Made by a program: the position numbers and the translations under genes. From the NCBI GenBank assembly GCA_001910725.1, contig MJGA01000006.1:1674001-1738000 (forward strand): a stretch of DNA of 64,000 bases, given 5' to 3'. The notes below the pieces were generated by a model, which saw only the letters and a program-made list of their open reading frames with translations, made no database searches and was not told where the DNA came from. Position 1 is the stretch's first letter, and each line of letters starts with the position of its first letter. The DNA comes from Phanerodontia chrysosporium. Taxonomy: Eukaryota > Basidiomycota > Agaricomycetes > Polyporales > Phanerochaetaceae. This document shows positions 10,461 through 22,900 of the stretch, piece after piece.

Positions 10461-13328
10461 ATGTCCTCCGCATCTGACTCTGGAAAGCCTCCCGGCTCCT
10501 CGCGCGGTCGTTCCTACTCCAACGCGTCGCGTCGCGGCTCATCCTCACGCCAGACTCCGAGCCAAGCGTTTCAGGCCCACTACCCGTCCCTGCCGGAACC
10601 TCCTGTGCAGCAGTCGAGCTACCACGGGCAGTACCAGTCTGCTTCCACCACACCCTACCCCCAGCACGCGCCCTACGGAAGTGGACAATACACGATCTCC
10701 CCTCCGCTACCGCCTGTCAGTATGGTTGGCCAGCCGTCTGCACCACAGTACTCCTACCCAAGCCATCCTAGTCTCGTCGCCACGGATCCAGGCATGCAAC
10801 CGCAAAATATCTTGAGCTATTCGCCGAACACGCTCATACAGCCTCACACTCCTGTCTACACGTACCCCAGCCAGCCAGACGGCGCTTCCTCATCTAGCCA
10901 GCCGTACGTGAGCAGCGCGACAACTGCACCAGGGCTGTATTCGTCCGCTCCTTCCTCTCACCCTCTTTTGACGACCCCAAGCAGCTCACAGCCATCGTAC
11001 ACGACTGCCACGCCGTACGCTGCGCGGTACCCGTCCCCGACCTTTGCCTATCCGCCGCACTCGTTCGGCCATACGGGGAACACGCTCTACCAGAGTCAAT
11101 TCTCCTATGGACAGCAGTATCGGCCTCCTATCCCTGCTGAGCAGGAGCAAGGCACTTGGTGGTATCTTCCGCCCGGAACACGGCCTGCTCCTTCGCCACA
11201 TTATCTCGTTTACGACAACCCCTACCCGGCGATCCCCATGTATAACGCAGCACCACTCACCACCACCACTCATGAATCCGAGTCTTACAACCCGCCACAC
11301 TCCGCCCCGCCTGCCATCGCCTCCTCCCTCTTCCCCATGTCTCCCCGACACCAGCCTCCGCAGCCTTCGTTCGCGACAACGTCGCCCTTGCAACCGCTAA
11401 CGCAACGACCGCCTGGCCCCGACCCACCGCCGCCATTATCCGACCCTTCCCCGCGTCCTATCTCTGAACCCACGCACAGTCAGGCGCCGTCTTCGCCCGC
11501 CACGATGAACCGTACCGACCGACAGTACGCCCGGAAACCGTACCACCCGAACCCGCCTGCACACCGGTCAGAATGGGTGATGTGGGCGGGGAACGTACCT
11601 TCGGACGCGACCCACGACGAACTCTGGCGTTTCTTCAACCGCTCTCCATCTCCCGTCTCTTCCAGCAGCCGCTCGAACGCGAGCGACGCCGCCTCGCTCG
11701 GCTCGATCTACGGTGGCGTGTCGTCGATACACCTCATTTCGCGGAGCAACTGCGCCTTCGTGAACTTCGAGAGCGAGGATCACTTGAAGGCCGCGATCGC
11801 GCACTTCAACGGCCTGTCGCTTCGTCCGGGCGATCCAAATGTCCCAGGTTGGTCTGTCGAGTGCGCGCTCGAGAGGACGACTTGCGGGCAGGGGTCGGCG
11901 GGCAACGGGGTGCGGGCATGCACGTGCGACACGTGAGAGAGCAGAAGCAGAAGCAGCGGGTCGCGAGGGCCGCGGCGACCACGAGCCCCGAGGTGAGCTC
12001 GTCGGAGCCACCGTCGTCGAGCCCCGAGGACCCGGCGAAGATGATGGGCGGCCTGTCGCTGTCGAGCGACGAAGAAGGGCTGCAGGCGCGTCGGTTCAGG
12101 AAGCCGGCACCGCATTCGAACAGCTCCGGGTCGTACGCGTCGACGAACTCGAGCTTGCTGTCGCAGTATTTCCCGAAGAGGTACTTCATCCTGAAGTCGC
12201 TGACCCAGGTGAGTAGGAGGAGACACGTCGCTCGCTCGACTCCCCCGCGCCGCCCGGTTTTTCTCTGTCTGCCGCGTTTTGCATGTAGCTTGCGCCAAAA
12301 GTTTTATGCGGCGCTTCTGCCGTGGAGCACGGTGGGCTAGAACCCGGATTGCTTCCCTTGTCCTCGATCTTGCTCCGGTCTTTAGATGCACCGTCACTGA
12401 CGCCCTTGCAGTACGATTTGGATCTCAGCGTCGAGAAGGGCCTCTGGGCCACGCAGCGACACAACGAAGGCATCCTCGATCAGGCCTACCGCACGAGCAA
12501 GGAGGTCTACCTCATCTTTGGCGTGAACAAGTCCGGCGAATTTTATGGCTATGCCAGGTCAGCGATTCGTGTATCTCGCCTAGGGTTCCGCTAATTGTTT
12601 GCCGCTCCAGAATGGCAGGTCCCATCCTCCGCCATCACGGCGAGCAGCGCGAGGGGCAGAGCGTCACCTGGGCCTCGCGGTCCAGCGTCGACTCTCCGCC
12701 CCGCCACACGTCCACATCCGCGACGAGCCCGCCCGTCTCGCGGTCGTATTTCTCGCCCATTGACGGCGATCGCTACGAGGAGTCGCCGCTCCCCATCGAC
12801 GAATCTACGGAACCACCTCCGCCTTCGCTGGAGTCGCAGTCTCGTACGGCCCCCGCGGTAATGCACGCTAGACACCGTCCACTAAGCAGACTTTCCGCAG
12901 GTATCCGGCGCCATGGCGAGCTGAGCTACCAAGAGGGCGCGGCGGCCAAGGCACCGGCCGCCTCTGGCAAGTCGAGGACTGAAGGGCCTGCGGCGAGCGC
13001 CCCTGCCGAGTCGCAGGCGGAGGCGGAGGCGCCGCAAGCCCAGAATGCCGCTGCTGCTGCGGAAGAGCCAAAGAAGGACGAAGGCCCTGTGTGGGGCGAG
13101 TCCTTCCAGGTCGAGTGGCTCCGCACGGAACGCCTGCCCTTCTACCGCACGCGCCACCTTCGCAACCCGTGGAACCACGACCGGGAGGTGAAGGTCTCGC
13201 GCGACGGCACCGAGCTCGAGCCGTCCGTCGGGCAGGCGCTCCTCGACGAGTGGGACAAGCCCGACCCGCAGCAGACAGCCGGCAAGCCCGCGCCCTCCGC
13301 CGCGACACCCGCCCCGCCGCCGGCGTAG
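10461..13328 (+). CDS. RRM-YTH RNA-binding protein (m6A-reader family)
   Basis: Exons are 10461-12208, 12412-12557 and 12611-13328. A further 57-nt in-phase intron (12844-12900) is likely, giving about 851 residues. The first 360 residues are Ser/Pro/Tyr/Gln-rich and disordered. An RRM follows (about 369-475: SEWVMWAGNVP, CAFVNFES, KCPRLVCRVR), then a YTH domain from about 573 (KRYFILKSLT, GLWATQRHNE, VYLIFGVNKSGEF, FQVEWLRTERLPFYRTRHLRNPW, where the family's long signature is broken here only by exon context). YTH domains bind N6-methyladenosine through an aromatic cage; the Trp of GLWATQ and of VWGESF are cage candidates. One base is missing near 11835-11836. The first in-frame ATG is used as the start. 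Confidence 0.9.
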
Positions 13329-16300
13329 GGACATGCCCTTCATCGGTGCCCTCACGTGCACCCCAGCAGGACTGCGATGCTCGACACCCCTCCCCGCTCA
13401 CGACCTAGCTTGCGCAATCGCCAAAATCACGCAACACGACGCACGCACACACACGATACGCATCGCACGTACTGCATCCCACGATCGCCTCTCAGTGGTG
13501 CACGACCGTAATTTTATTCTAGTACACGACAGGGTCGTCTCTGTAATACACGGCACAGGAGCCTTGTCATGGAAATCTACTCACCACCTCTGTTTTCATT
13601 TGTAGCTAGGGATCTGGGTTTTATTTGGGCGGTTAGGTTTTCGTTATCTAGTTGTCTTGCATCTTGGGTTAGCTCGCTGCTCCGGGGACTCGACCTTGTT
13701 GCTCCATCCTTACTCCCCCTTTTGTCTTCGAATCGCTGTTGTTACATCGCTGTTTTGCTGTCATCCCCATTGCTCATCCCCAAGCAGCACCGTTTGTAGC
13801 ATTAGTTAGATATATTGCTCTCAACCCTCTACTTCATTAACCTTGTATAACTCGCGTCACGGCATAATACACGAACGCGCCTTCCGCGCTGGGTTTGGTA
13901 CATTCCCCTCACCTTGCTTGTTCCATTTCGTGCCCCCTACCCTTTTTCTCGCTCCGCTCGTCAATGCATCGCCACAAGCGGCCTCAGCTGGACCGTCATC
14001 AGGCGGCCAGGAGCTTGAGGCGTTTATTAACTCCGTGTACGTCCCCCTACCTCATCCGCGCTGCGCCTGTGCTTACGTGCCCTGAGAAGTCCAGATACCC
14101 GCATCGTCTCATGTAGGTGGGGGTGCGGCCGGAGTGCAGACCGCCGAGTTTCTGATATGTTCCAGCCGACAGCACGCCCACACGGTGCGTGAAGAGTCTG
14201 TGCGGGGGCCGCACTGCCCATTGGCCTGCAATGATGCTCAGGGTCCGGTGCGGCGCGCGGCCGGATAGGACGGGCGACGCACACCAGCCCAGGGGCCAGC
14301 CTGCGCAGCGACGCTACGGAGCGGGCGAGCAGGCGAGTTACGTGTTCCGTCGCGGCGGGCAGTGCAGTGTGTGTAGTGCTGACATGCGCACCGAGCTCAG
14401 CAGCGGGCCCTGGCGGCACCGCACGTGTCGCGGCCCGCACAAACGCGTCCAGGGGAAAGAAAAAACAAAACAAGGGCCTGCTCGCGTCTGGGGGCGCGGC
14501 CATCAGCGCCGACGCACGCTCGGGGCGGAGAGGGGGGGGGCTGCCTGAGCATCAGCTGGCCCGCGCGCTAGCCACACCAGGGGGCCCGCCCTGTCCCGAG
14601 TTTCCCCTGCGAGGATCAGCGAGCGGGTGCGGGTGCCCATGCGCCGTCCATGCGCCGGGGAATCGAGAGTGGGAGCCGCACCGAGAGGGCCGCTCGCGGC
14701 GGGCACGAGGGGCTGGAAATTTGCGCGAAGGGTGCCCGCCTGGGAAGGCCCGCTGGGGGAGGCGGCTTAGCTCCCCGGGCCTGATCAGGCAGAGACAAAC
14801 GCGCTGCTCTGCCGTTGTCTCGTGCAGGGGCTTCTGTCGCTGCGCGTGATATATTGGCCAGCGTATCAGCGGGCATCTGCGCGGTTGCTGATTAGTTCTG
14901 GACGTCGTGTGTGAACAGGCGGGTCTCCCTGCGCGAGTCGCCCGACCCGCGCGCGCGGCGTGCGCGCGAAGAATACTTGGCTGTGGCTTCTGGATCATAG
15001 TGGGTGATGGCTCCGCAAAGGACGTGCATTCGACCGCTCCTGGACGCGTCCAGGGACACGGTGGACGACGTGGCAGAGCCGCTGCGTAGCTGCTGTCGGA
15101 ACAGACTCCTGATTTGCCGACGTTAGGCTTATCCGCCTGGAGAAATTTCCTGCGCATGCCCAGACCCTATGAGTAATTAACGGCCTGCAATCCAAACCCT
15201 CGACGTCGACGGGACGCATCCGCCTGGCAGAACGAACGGCGGTCCTTGCCATGTTTGTAACTGAGTTGTGGCCGCGAGCTTGAGGCAGAGAATAAGGCGG
15301 ACAATGTGGAGTAGGAGGGGCAACCCTGACGGCGGGAATGCAAATATCGCCGGGCGCAGACGACGTCCTGGACAGCCACGTCAGTTTGCTCAACGTCGCT
15401 TCGCACAGCGGTGGACTAGGTGTGCGGCCGCAGCGCTCCTCGAGGACGAGCGTGGTGCGAGTTGCTGCTGAACGTTTATCCGGGACCGCTTTTGCGAATT
15501 TGCATTTGGATATTCGCAGTCCGAGGCTTTCTCTGGCGCACTCGCAGCGTCGCTCGCGCGAGACGGCCGCGGGCAGCCTGAGCCAGTCGCAGCTGTGCGA
15601 GTGCGGAACGGGAAAACGTGCCGTTATCAGCTCGATCGGCCGCGGACCCAGACCGCGAGGCCGAGACCCGCCAATCACGTTTGAGAACGTTGTGGTCTGC
15701 AATCACCTCCGAAAACAAACATTTCGCAACATGCCGCATTTGGAAATTGTATCCTGCCTTTCGTCTCCGCTTGTTTCGCGCGCACGCCTCCGCCAGCAAA
15801 CCGTCCGGAGTCAATGTTTCAGACCGTCAAATACGTGGCCGGCTCGGCTCAGGCTTGGCCAAATCCTCGGAAGCTGAACGCTGCCGGTCGATGGCTTCCG
15901 GAAACCTTGTTCGCAGAGAAGGCTCAGGGCCGGAACAAGCGGCATCTGGTGACCCGCCCTCCGCACGCTCTATGGGAAGCACATACTGCTAGCGACTCAG
16001 GACCCGAAATAGGTTCGCACGTACAGCATAGGTCCCACCAAGCTACTTAGAGCGAGTACACGAGGCTTTCGTCGCCCCGATCCTGTCATGAAACCCAAAC
16101 CTGCTTCCACTTGGCAATATTTGCGATTCTTCGAGGCTCTGCTGTAGCGGTGCAAGAAGTTCCAAGCATCGTTGCTGCTGCGTGTTCTTGCCGGCGAAAG
16201 GTACGTGCCGTAACAGCAGCAGATCGGCGCACAATGCACAGGCTCGACATCGTCTGCCGCTGCTGCCGCCACCGCCGCCGCCGCCGCTCGTAGGACGATC

Positions 16301-16523
16301 CTGGCCGACCCGAAAAGGCAGTGTGGCGGGAAGCGTGCCGAACGTCGACAAAGAAACGCCGAGATTTTGGCGCGCCTGCTTTTGATGCGCGATCGCTGAA
16401 AGTTCTCTACGCCCGGTAAGCGCCCAACTTGACTTCGTCCTCGACCGCCCTCTCTCCTCCACGACATCGTCCTATCCTCCTCTTCTATCTGTCACCAGAA
16501 GAGAGACGGTGCCCACAAAAATC
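13329..16523. other. 3.2 kb with no supportable protein gene
   Basis: This is the longest gap in the window. Frames on both strands are short or composition-driven, with no family match and no coherent exon chain. The last 120 bp are the AMP deaminase leader. A noncoding transcript is possible but nothing in the sequence shows one. Confidence 0.5.
16255..16288. repeat. Imperfect CTG/CCG trinucleotide run
   Basis: A short CTG run passes into CCG units about 240 bp upstream of the AMP deaminase start. It is probably a simple microsatellite. Confidence 0.7.
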
Positions 16524-19500
16524 ATGACCGAGTCCGAAACAAGCTCAATTTACCAGAAGGAATCAGCTTCGGAACCCCCTTCTCCACCCATTGTGCATTC
16601 ACCCAACGGGCTGCACATCCCGGAGGGCAAGGATGGCTTTTTCGGGTACAGCGAGGAGAGGACGCTGCATCAAGTGAGTGCTATATGGCCGTAGATGGCG
16701 TTTGGGTATCTCAACGAGGCTGTTTACGTCAGATTGAGGAGAAAAAGTTTGCACACCGCCGCGGCTCTGAGCAGCCTGGCACCAGGCCGATCAACATCAT
16801 GCCCTCTCCTCTGACTATGCCCACATCGAGCGTAGATGGCCTTTCAGAGGCAGGGTCACTGTCTGCAAGCTACAAGCTGTCCACTCTTCCTCCGCCTTTC
16901 CAGCAAGACGAATCCGTCTCGAGCTCGCATACCGATGTCTCGGGTATGCATCGTGTCCCCAAGCCTCAGCCTGACATCCCTGGGGACATCCATGGTACGC
17001 ACCCGATCAGTCTGTCCTTCCCTGCTGGTCATTCATGACGTTCCGTAAGACGGCATCGTTGTGTCAGAGTATGCCTCGATCTTCGAGTCGTTCCGCAAGT
17101 GCCTCGAACTCCGCGACAAGTACATGACAGTCTCGGGCCAGATGCTCGGCTTCAACCCAAAAGACCACGATGGTCACTTTACTGGACTGGACAGTCGCAT
17201 CGCGGACGTGTCCGGCGTGCGACCGGACATGGACCTTACCACCTCCGAGCCCCCGCCAAGCCCGTTCAAGCCCTGGCGCATATACCCACGTCCGCCGCCG
17301 CCGCACTGGCACTGGGCAGACAAGGGCGCGGTCCATCGCCAGCCTGAGGAGTACGAAGAGGAAGAATTCGTCTTCGAGAATTGCGAGATTCCTGGCGCGG
17401 ACGAGAGCGGTTGGAATTTCGAGATTGACGAGCGCGGGGTATACCAGGTTTACGATGTCTCTGATAAAGGTGAATTTAGTCAACAGCATAATATATCTGT
17501 TTCTAACCACGCATTGTGGTTGTCAGCACAAGAGAAGAAGCCTGTGTTCGACATCCCGACTATTCGAGAGTATTTCATTGACCTTGAATATGTCTTGGGT
17601 GTTATATCGGATGGTCCCACTAAGAGTTTCGCCTGGCGTAGACTGGGATACCTCTCTTCTAAGTTTACCATGTACAGCCTTCTGAACGAGTTCCAAGAGC
17701 TGGCTGATATGAAGGTACGCGCACTCTCTGATATCTAGCACGCCCCGGAGGCTTATCATCATCTTAGAGGGTTCCTCACCGGTAAGCACACTGGGGTCTA
17801 ACATTCGAAATCCAGACCTTGAGGTCATTTCATGCAGTGACTTTTATAACCTTCGCAAAGTCGATACCCACGTCCACCACTCGAGCAGCATGAACCAGAA
17901 GCATTTGCTACGCTTCATCAAGCATAAGATGAAGCACAGCCCGAATGTACATTCAGTCCTCCTAGTTCCGTCACCCACACTCTAACACGGTTGTCGTGCA
18001 GGACGTCGTCATTTTCCGCGACGGCAAGAAGCTCACGCTTGCGGAGGTCTTCCAGTCCCTCAACCTGACCGCGTACGACCTCTCGATCGACACGCTAGAT
18101 ATGCACGCGCACCAAGACTCTTTCCACCGCTTCGACAAGTTCAACTTGAAATATAATCCCATTGGCGAGTCGCGTCTGCGTGAGATTTTCTTGAAGACGG
18201 ACAATTTCATACAAGGGAGATACCTCGCCGAGCTGACCACGGGTATGTGATAGCGGCTACTTGAGGACGGACTGTCGCTGACATTCCGTTCAGAGGTTAT
18301 GACTGATCTCGAGCAGAGCAAATATCAGGTGTGCGCTTACCTCATCTTCACGACGCTTCCCGCGCTGACGAGGTGAATAGAACTGCGAATGGCGCATTAG
18401 CATCTATGGGCGTTCGGTCGATGAATGGGATAAGTTAGCACGTTGGATCGTCAACAACAAGCTTTTCTCGCACAACGTCCGGTGGCTGGTCCAGGTGCCC
18501 CGACTGTACGATGTCTATAAGCAGAGCGACTCTATCAAGACTTTTGAGGATATCATCAGGAGTGCGTGCCATTTCGCTTCATTTCGTCCCGTGTCTGACG
18601 CGACGAAGATGTCTTCCTGCCGCTTTTCGAGGTAACCAAGGATCCCAGGAGCCATCCCGAACTGCACGTCTTCCTCCAGCGCGTCGTCGGCTTCGACAGT
18701 GTCGATGACGAGTCCAAGGCTGAAAGGCGCTTCCACAAGAAGTTCCCTTACCCGAGGTTGTGGGATGCGAAGGAGTCGCCGCCGTACTCCTACTGGGTGT
18801 ATTACATGTTCGCCAACATCGCGAGCCTGAACCAGTGGCGCCGCAAGAGAGGTTTCAGTAAGTGCCGCACAACTTGCATCCTATCGTACGCTGAACCTTG
18901 TGTCAGACACCTTCGTGTTCCGGCCGCACTGTGGCGAGGCGGGCGACACGGACCACCTGACGTCGGCTTTCCTGACTGCGCATTCGATCTCGCACGGCAT
19001 CCTTCTGCGCAAAGTGCCAGCGCTGCAGTACCTCTTCTATCTGAAGCAGATCGGCCTCGCGATGAGCCCTCTGAGCAACAACGCACTCTTCTGACCTACG
19101 AGCGCAACCCTCTGCCGGACTTCTTCAAGGTCGGACTTAACGTCAGCCTCAGTACGGATGACCCGTTGCAATTCCACTTCACGAAGGAACCCTTGCTCGA
19201 GGAATACAGTGTCGCGGCTCACGTGAGTGCAGCTCGCCGCGTTTGGCTGGTTGCGGTCATCTGACGTCTGTCCTGCAGATCTACAAGTTCCCGCAAAGCT
19301 CGCTTGCGGAGCTCGCACGCAACTCTGTGATCCAGAGTGGGTTTGAGATGGAGATAAAACGGCACTGGTTGGGCCAGAAGTGGTACCTGCCTGGTGCAGC
19401 GGGCAACGACATCAACAAAGTGAGCCCACTCTGATCCACTGTCCCGGCTTCCGCTGACAATGTGGTCCGCGTACAGACGAACGTCCCGAACATCCGGCTC

Positions 19501-19575
19501 GAATACCGTCGCCAGACGCTGCTGGAGGAGTTGACGATGATCAACTCGGGTACCCTTCCCGCTCCTTCTCAGTGA
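16524..19575 (+). CDS. AMD1: AMP deaminase
   Basis: Thirteen exons: 16524-16673, 16733-16994, 17068-17469, 17527-17714, 17768-17781, 17838-17946, 18002-18242, 18294-18328, 18381-18561, 18609-18857, 18907-19222, 19279-19419 and 19477-19575, for 795 residues. The enzyme hydrolyses AMP to IMP and ammonia in the purine nucleotide cycle. Zinc-site and catalytic motifs are present: [18 protein letters not shown] (from about 348) and the AMP deaminase signature SLSTDDP (about 691-697). The first 140 residues are variable, as usual. Exon 5 is a 14-nt microexon completing KRVPHRDFYN. Exon 11 needs one C restored at about 19090-19091, otherwise a stop falls just before the conserved [17 protein letters not shown]. 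Confidence 0.96.
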
Positions 19576-19982
19576 GCTGCGGTCATCTGTAGCGATGTCG
19601 CCTAGACCGTCTCTATTGTATATATGCTCGCATCTAGAGTGCACCTGTACATTTAGATTTGTAATGTCATGAGTATTTATCGTGTACGCCGACTGGCGAC
19701 CGAGTGCTGGTCATCGTGCTTATCCCTGGGCAATCTACGCGGGCGCTCCGCCATCCGCTCCCGGATATGACGCATGGAGGAACTGCAATGTTGCGCAATG
19801 ACAGGCACTATGCCCGTAACGGACTCCGACAACTCCCTACGCTTTGCACAGGACCTACACCATGCTTTGATACGTCCTTTCCGTTAAAACCTCCTTGCTT
19901 GCTCCTATACTTTCGTGATCACCGCCTTTGACCGGCCAGACTTCGCTCACTGCGCAGCCTAGCCTCTCCGACCGCAGCTTCG
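19576..19982 (+). promoter_or_regulatory. AMP deaminase 3' region and promoter of the sterol glucosyltransferase gene
   Basis: This is an AT-richer stretch between two genes on the same strand. ATTTATC near 19674 may belong to the 3' end of the upstream transcript. No clear TATA box or other gene is visible. Confidence 0.4.
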
Positions 19983-22900
19983 ATGGCCCCTGAACGCGAA
20001 CGCGAGAGCTCGCCTCTGGCCTCGCCGGCCTCGGAGACGTCCTTCGACGAGTCCACCCAGCCCATCTCTATCAGCTGTCTCTTCAACGATGCCGCGCTCT
20101 ACAAGCAGGCGTTAGCAGAGAATTCCGAGGACCAGCAGCGCGCGTCGCCCGAGCTCGTGCAGAACCCCGCCCTCCGGAGCGTGCAAGACTTCGCAGAGCT
20201 CGTAGGAGACGACCTCGAGCCGCCGGAGCAGGATGTCGTCGGCCGCTTCGCGCAGCTCGCCGCGGAGGACTGGGACCTCGAAGAGAGCGGGCGCGAGGAG
20301 GGCATGTCTCTCACCGAAGAACCTGCCCCGCTAACCGACACGGAGCGCGAAAGGCTCACGGAGAAGTTTGGCGAGCTCGGCGTGGAAGACCAGAATCGCG
20401 AGCCCGGGATCGCCTCAGAGGGCACACAGCTCAGTCCCGCGCAGGTCATCGCGCTTCTCACAGAGGAGTTTGGGCACCTTGCGCCAGAGGGCGAGGAGAA
20501 GCTTATACTCGAGGCAGATGGCGCGGTCATACAGGACGTTATCATAATGGTGCGTTGTCTATCAGATCTTTTGCGGTTCCCGCTGAGGAGGCCGTACAGG
20601 GCGTGATCCATGTCACGACGCATCGTATCGCGTTCCATGCCTCAATTCCCACTTCGGACCCAACTCACCCCTCGGAGGGGCCAATCAAAGCCGGCCCAGC
20701 TCTGGTACACCGTCCAGGATGGCATCGCAAACGGCGGATATGGCTGGAGCTGTCTCATGACCTTATCTGTGCTTTCCCGTCTGCTCGTGAAGAAGATCGC
20801 ATTCGCCCTTTGCGAAGCTTGATGCGTGAGTCCAGTCTTTAAAAACTAATCCTTTTCACTCATAACTGTCGTAATAGTCTCGTCTATAGTGGAAGTGCTC
20901 CCGGAAGACCCTAAGGAGCCGCGAGCAATCCGGACGCGTTTGGACGGGAAGCAGGGCATCCAGGGGACATACTTGGAGTTTGATACTCTCGAGTCCGCCC
21001 GCGAATGGCGAAGGGAGTTACTGGGTGAGTGTGCAAAGCTGTAATTATCTACAATCTGTTGCTGAGACTGTACCACAGCGGCCCTGTTCTTCCTCCGACG
21101 CAGGAAACGCTCATTATTTGACCAAACAACTGCGGAGGACGTTGAGGGCGTCCGCATCGACATCCCCCTGCATCACATTCGAGCACACGCTTATCGCATG
21201 CATGCCGATGCGATTCCCGTTCTCACGCTAACAGTGGATTCCCCGCCTCTCGCTGCAGCAGACGATTATTCACAGCAGGGAATTGAGCTGGCGACGTTCA
21301 AGCTCACGGAACAATGCGTCGAGCGACTGAAGACGCTCATTCATCAAGCGCATGTACGCGCGAAGGGCGCGTCAGGGACCTTCATTGATCTCCCTGTAGT
21401 CATTGACTTCGGGGTCGTCGACGCAAAGCATGAGTCCAAAGCTAGCGAGGATGATTCTGCGAAAGTCAGGACTAAGGAGCAAACTGTCTGTGATACCTTG
21501 GCCATCGACTACGGTCCAGACGTCTGGAGTAGGTGTATGCTCGTCTTGCATGGAGTTCTGTGGCTAATGAATTCCTGTACAGTTTCACGAGCGTCCTTGG
21601 CCTATACCATCGCTACCTCAGGCTATCTCGTCATCTCCCCTCAGTGGCTCGGCTTTTGGAGCAAGTCTCTAGCAACTCGCGACGTCCACTATCGTCTGGC
21701 ATGTTCTAAGATCCGCTCCGTGAGTCCTGTGGACTTTCCCATTCGCGGGATTCCCGTGTACGGCCTCCAGCTGGAGATCGAAGGGCACTCGAACTTAGGC
21801 TTCCGCTTCCGCTGCGAGTCAGTGAGGGACGAAGCCATCAGGCGATTACTGGAGATTACCTCGCAGCGCAATCGCTCATCTTCTCTCTCGAACACCCCGT
21901 CGCTGTCGAGCACAGCGAGCACCAGCACCACGAACAGCAAGGAGCGCTCGCGGTCGCCGCCTCCCTCTCCACCTGCACGCGACAGTCCGCGCTCGCAGAG
22001 CTCGATCATCTCCCCGCTCTCGCGCACGTTCAGCGAGTCGCGGAAGCGCATCGACCCGCGCAAGGTGCTCGACTTCCCCAAGGCCGTGAATGTCTCCGTG
22101 GCGCGCATCTTGCGCATGCCGCCGAAGCACTTTGTGTGCCTGACGATCGGCTCGCGCGGCGACGTGCAGCCATACATCGCCCTCGGGTTGGGCTTGAAGG
22201 AGGAGGGCCATCGTGTGACGATTGTGACCACGATGAGTACAAGGCTTGGATCGAAGGCTTTGGCTTGCAGCACCGGGCTGCAGGAGGTGATCCGGGAGCT
22301 TTGATGCAGCTCAGTGTGGAGAACAAGGTATTTGTACGCATGTTCATGTGTTGCGGCCTTCGCTCACCAGAACACTAGATGTTCTCGCCGCAGTTCTTCA
22401 AGACTAGCCTAACCAACGTGCGTCTAACGATTCTTGACAGAGCAGGAGCCCAACTGATTTCCCCCACAGTACCGATCTTGGCTCGACCGCTGTGCGCAGC
22501 CTAACTCACGCACTCGATATCATGTGTCTAACTCGGCTTGTAGTACTTCGCGATGCCTGGGAACAATGTTCGGATGCAGATGCCCTGCTTGAAAGTCCAT
22601 ATGCGATGGCTGGCGTGCACATCGCCGAGGCTCTTCGTACGTCGACTTATCCTTCGTTCCTACCAAAGCTAACGCCTAGGCAGATATACCGTACTTCCGT
22701 GTCTGCACAATGCCATGGACCAAGTCTGTCTATCCTTTCGTTTTCAATGGTATTCTCCTTACCTTGCACCCCTCTAGAACGACTGAGTTTCCACATCCCT
22801 TCATCAGCGGTCCTGTGGAGACGCCAACATTCAACAGCATGTCATACGTCCTTTTCGACAACATCTTTTGGGCAGCGACATCTTCTCAAGTCAACCGCTG

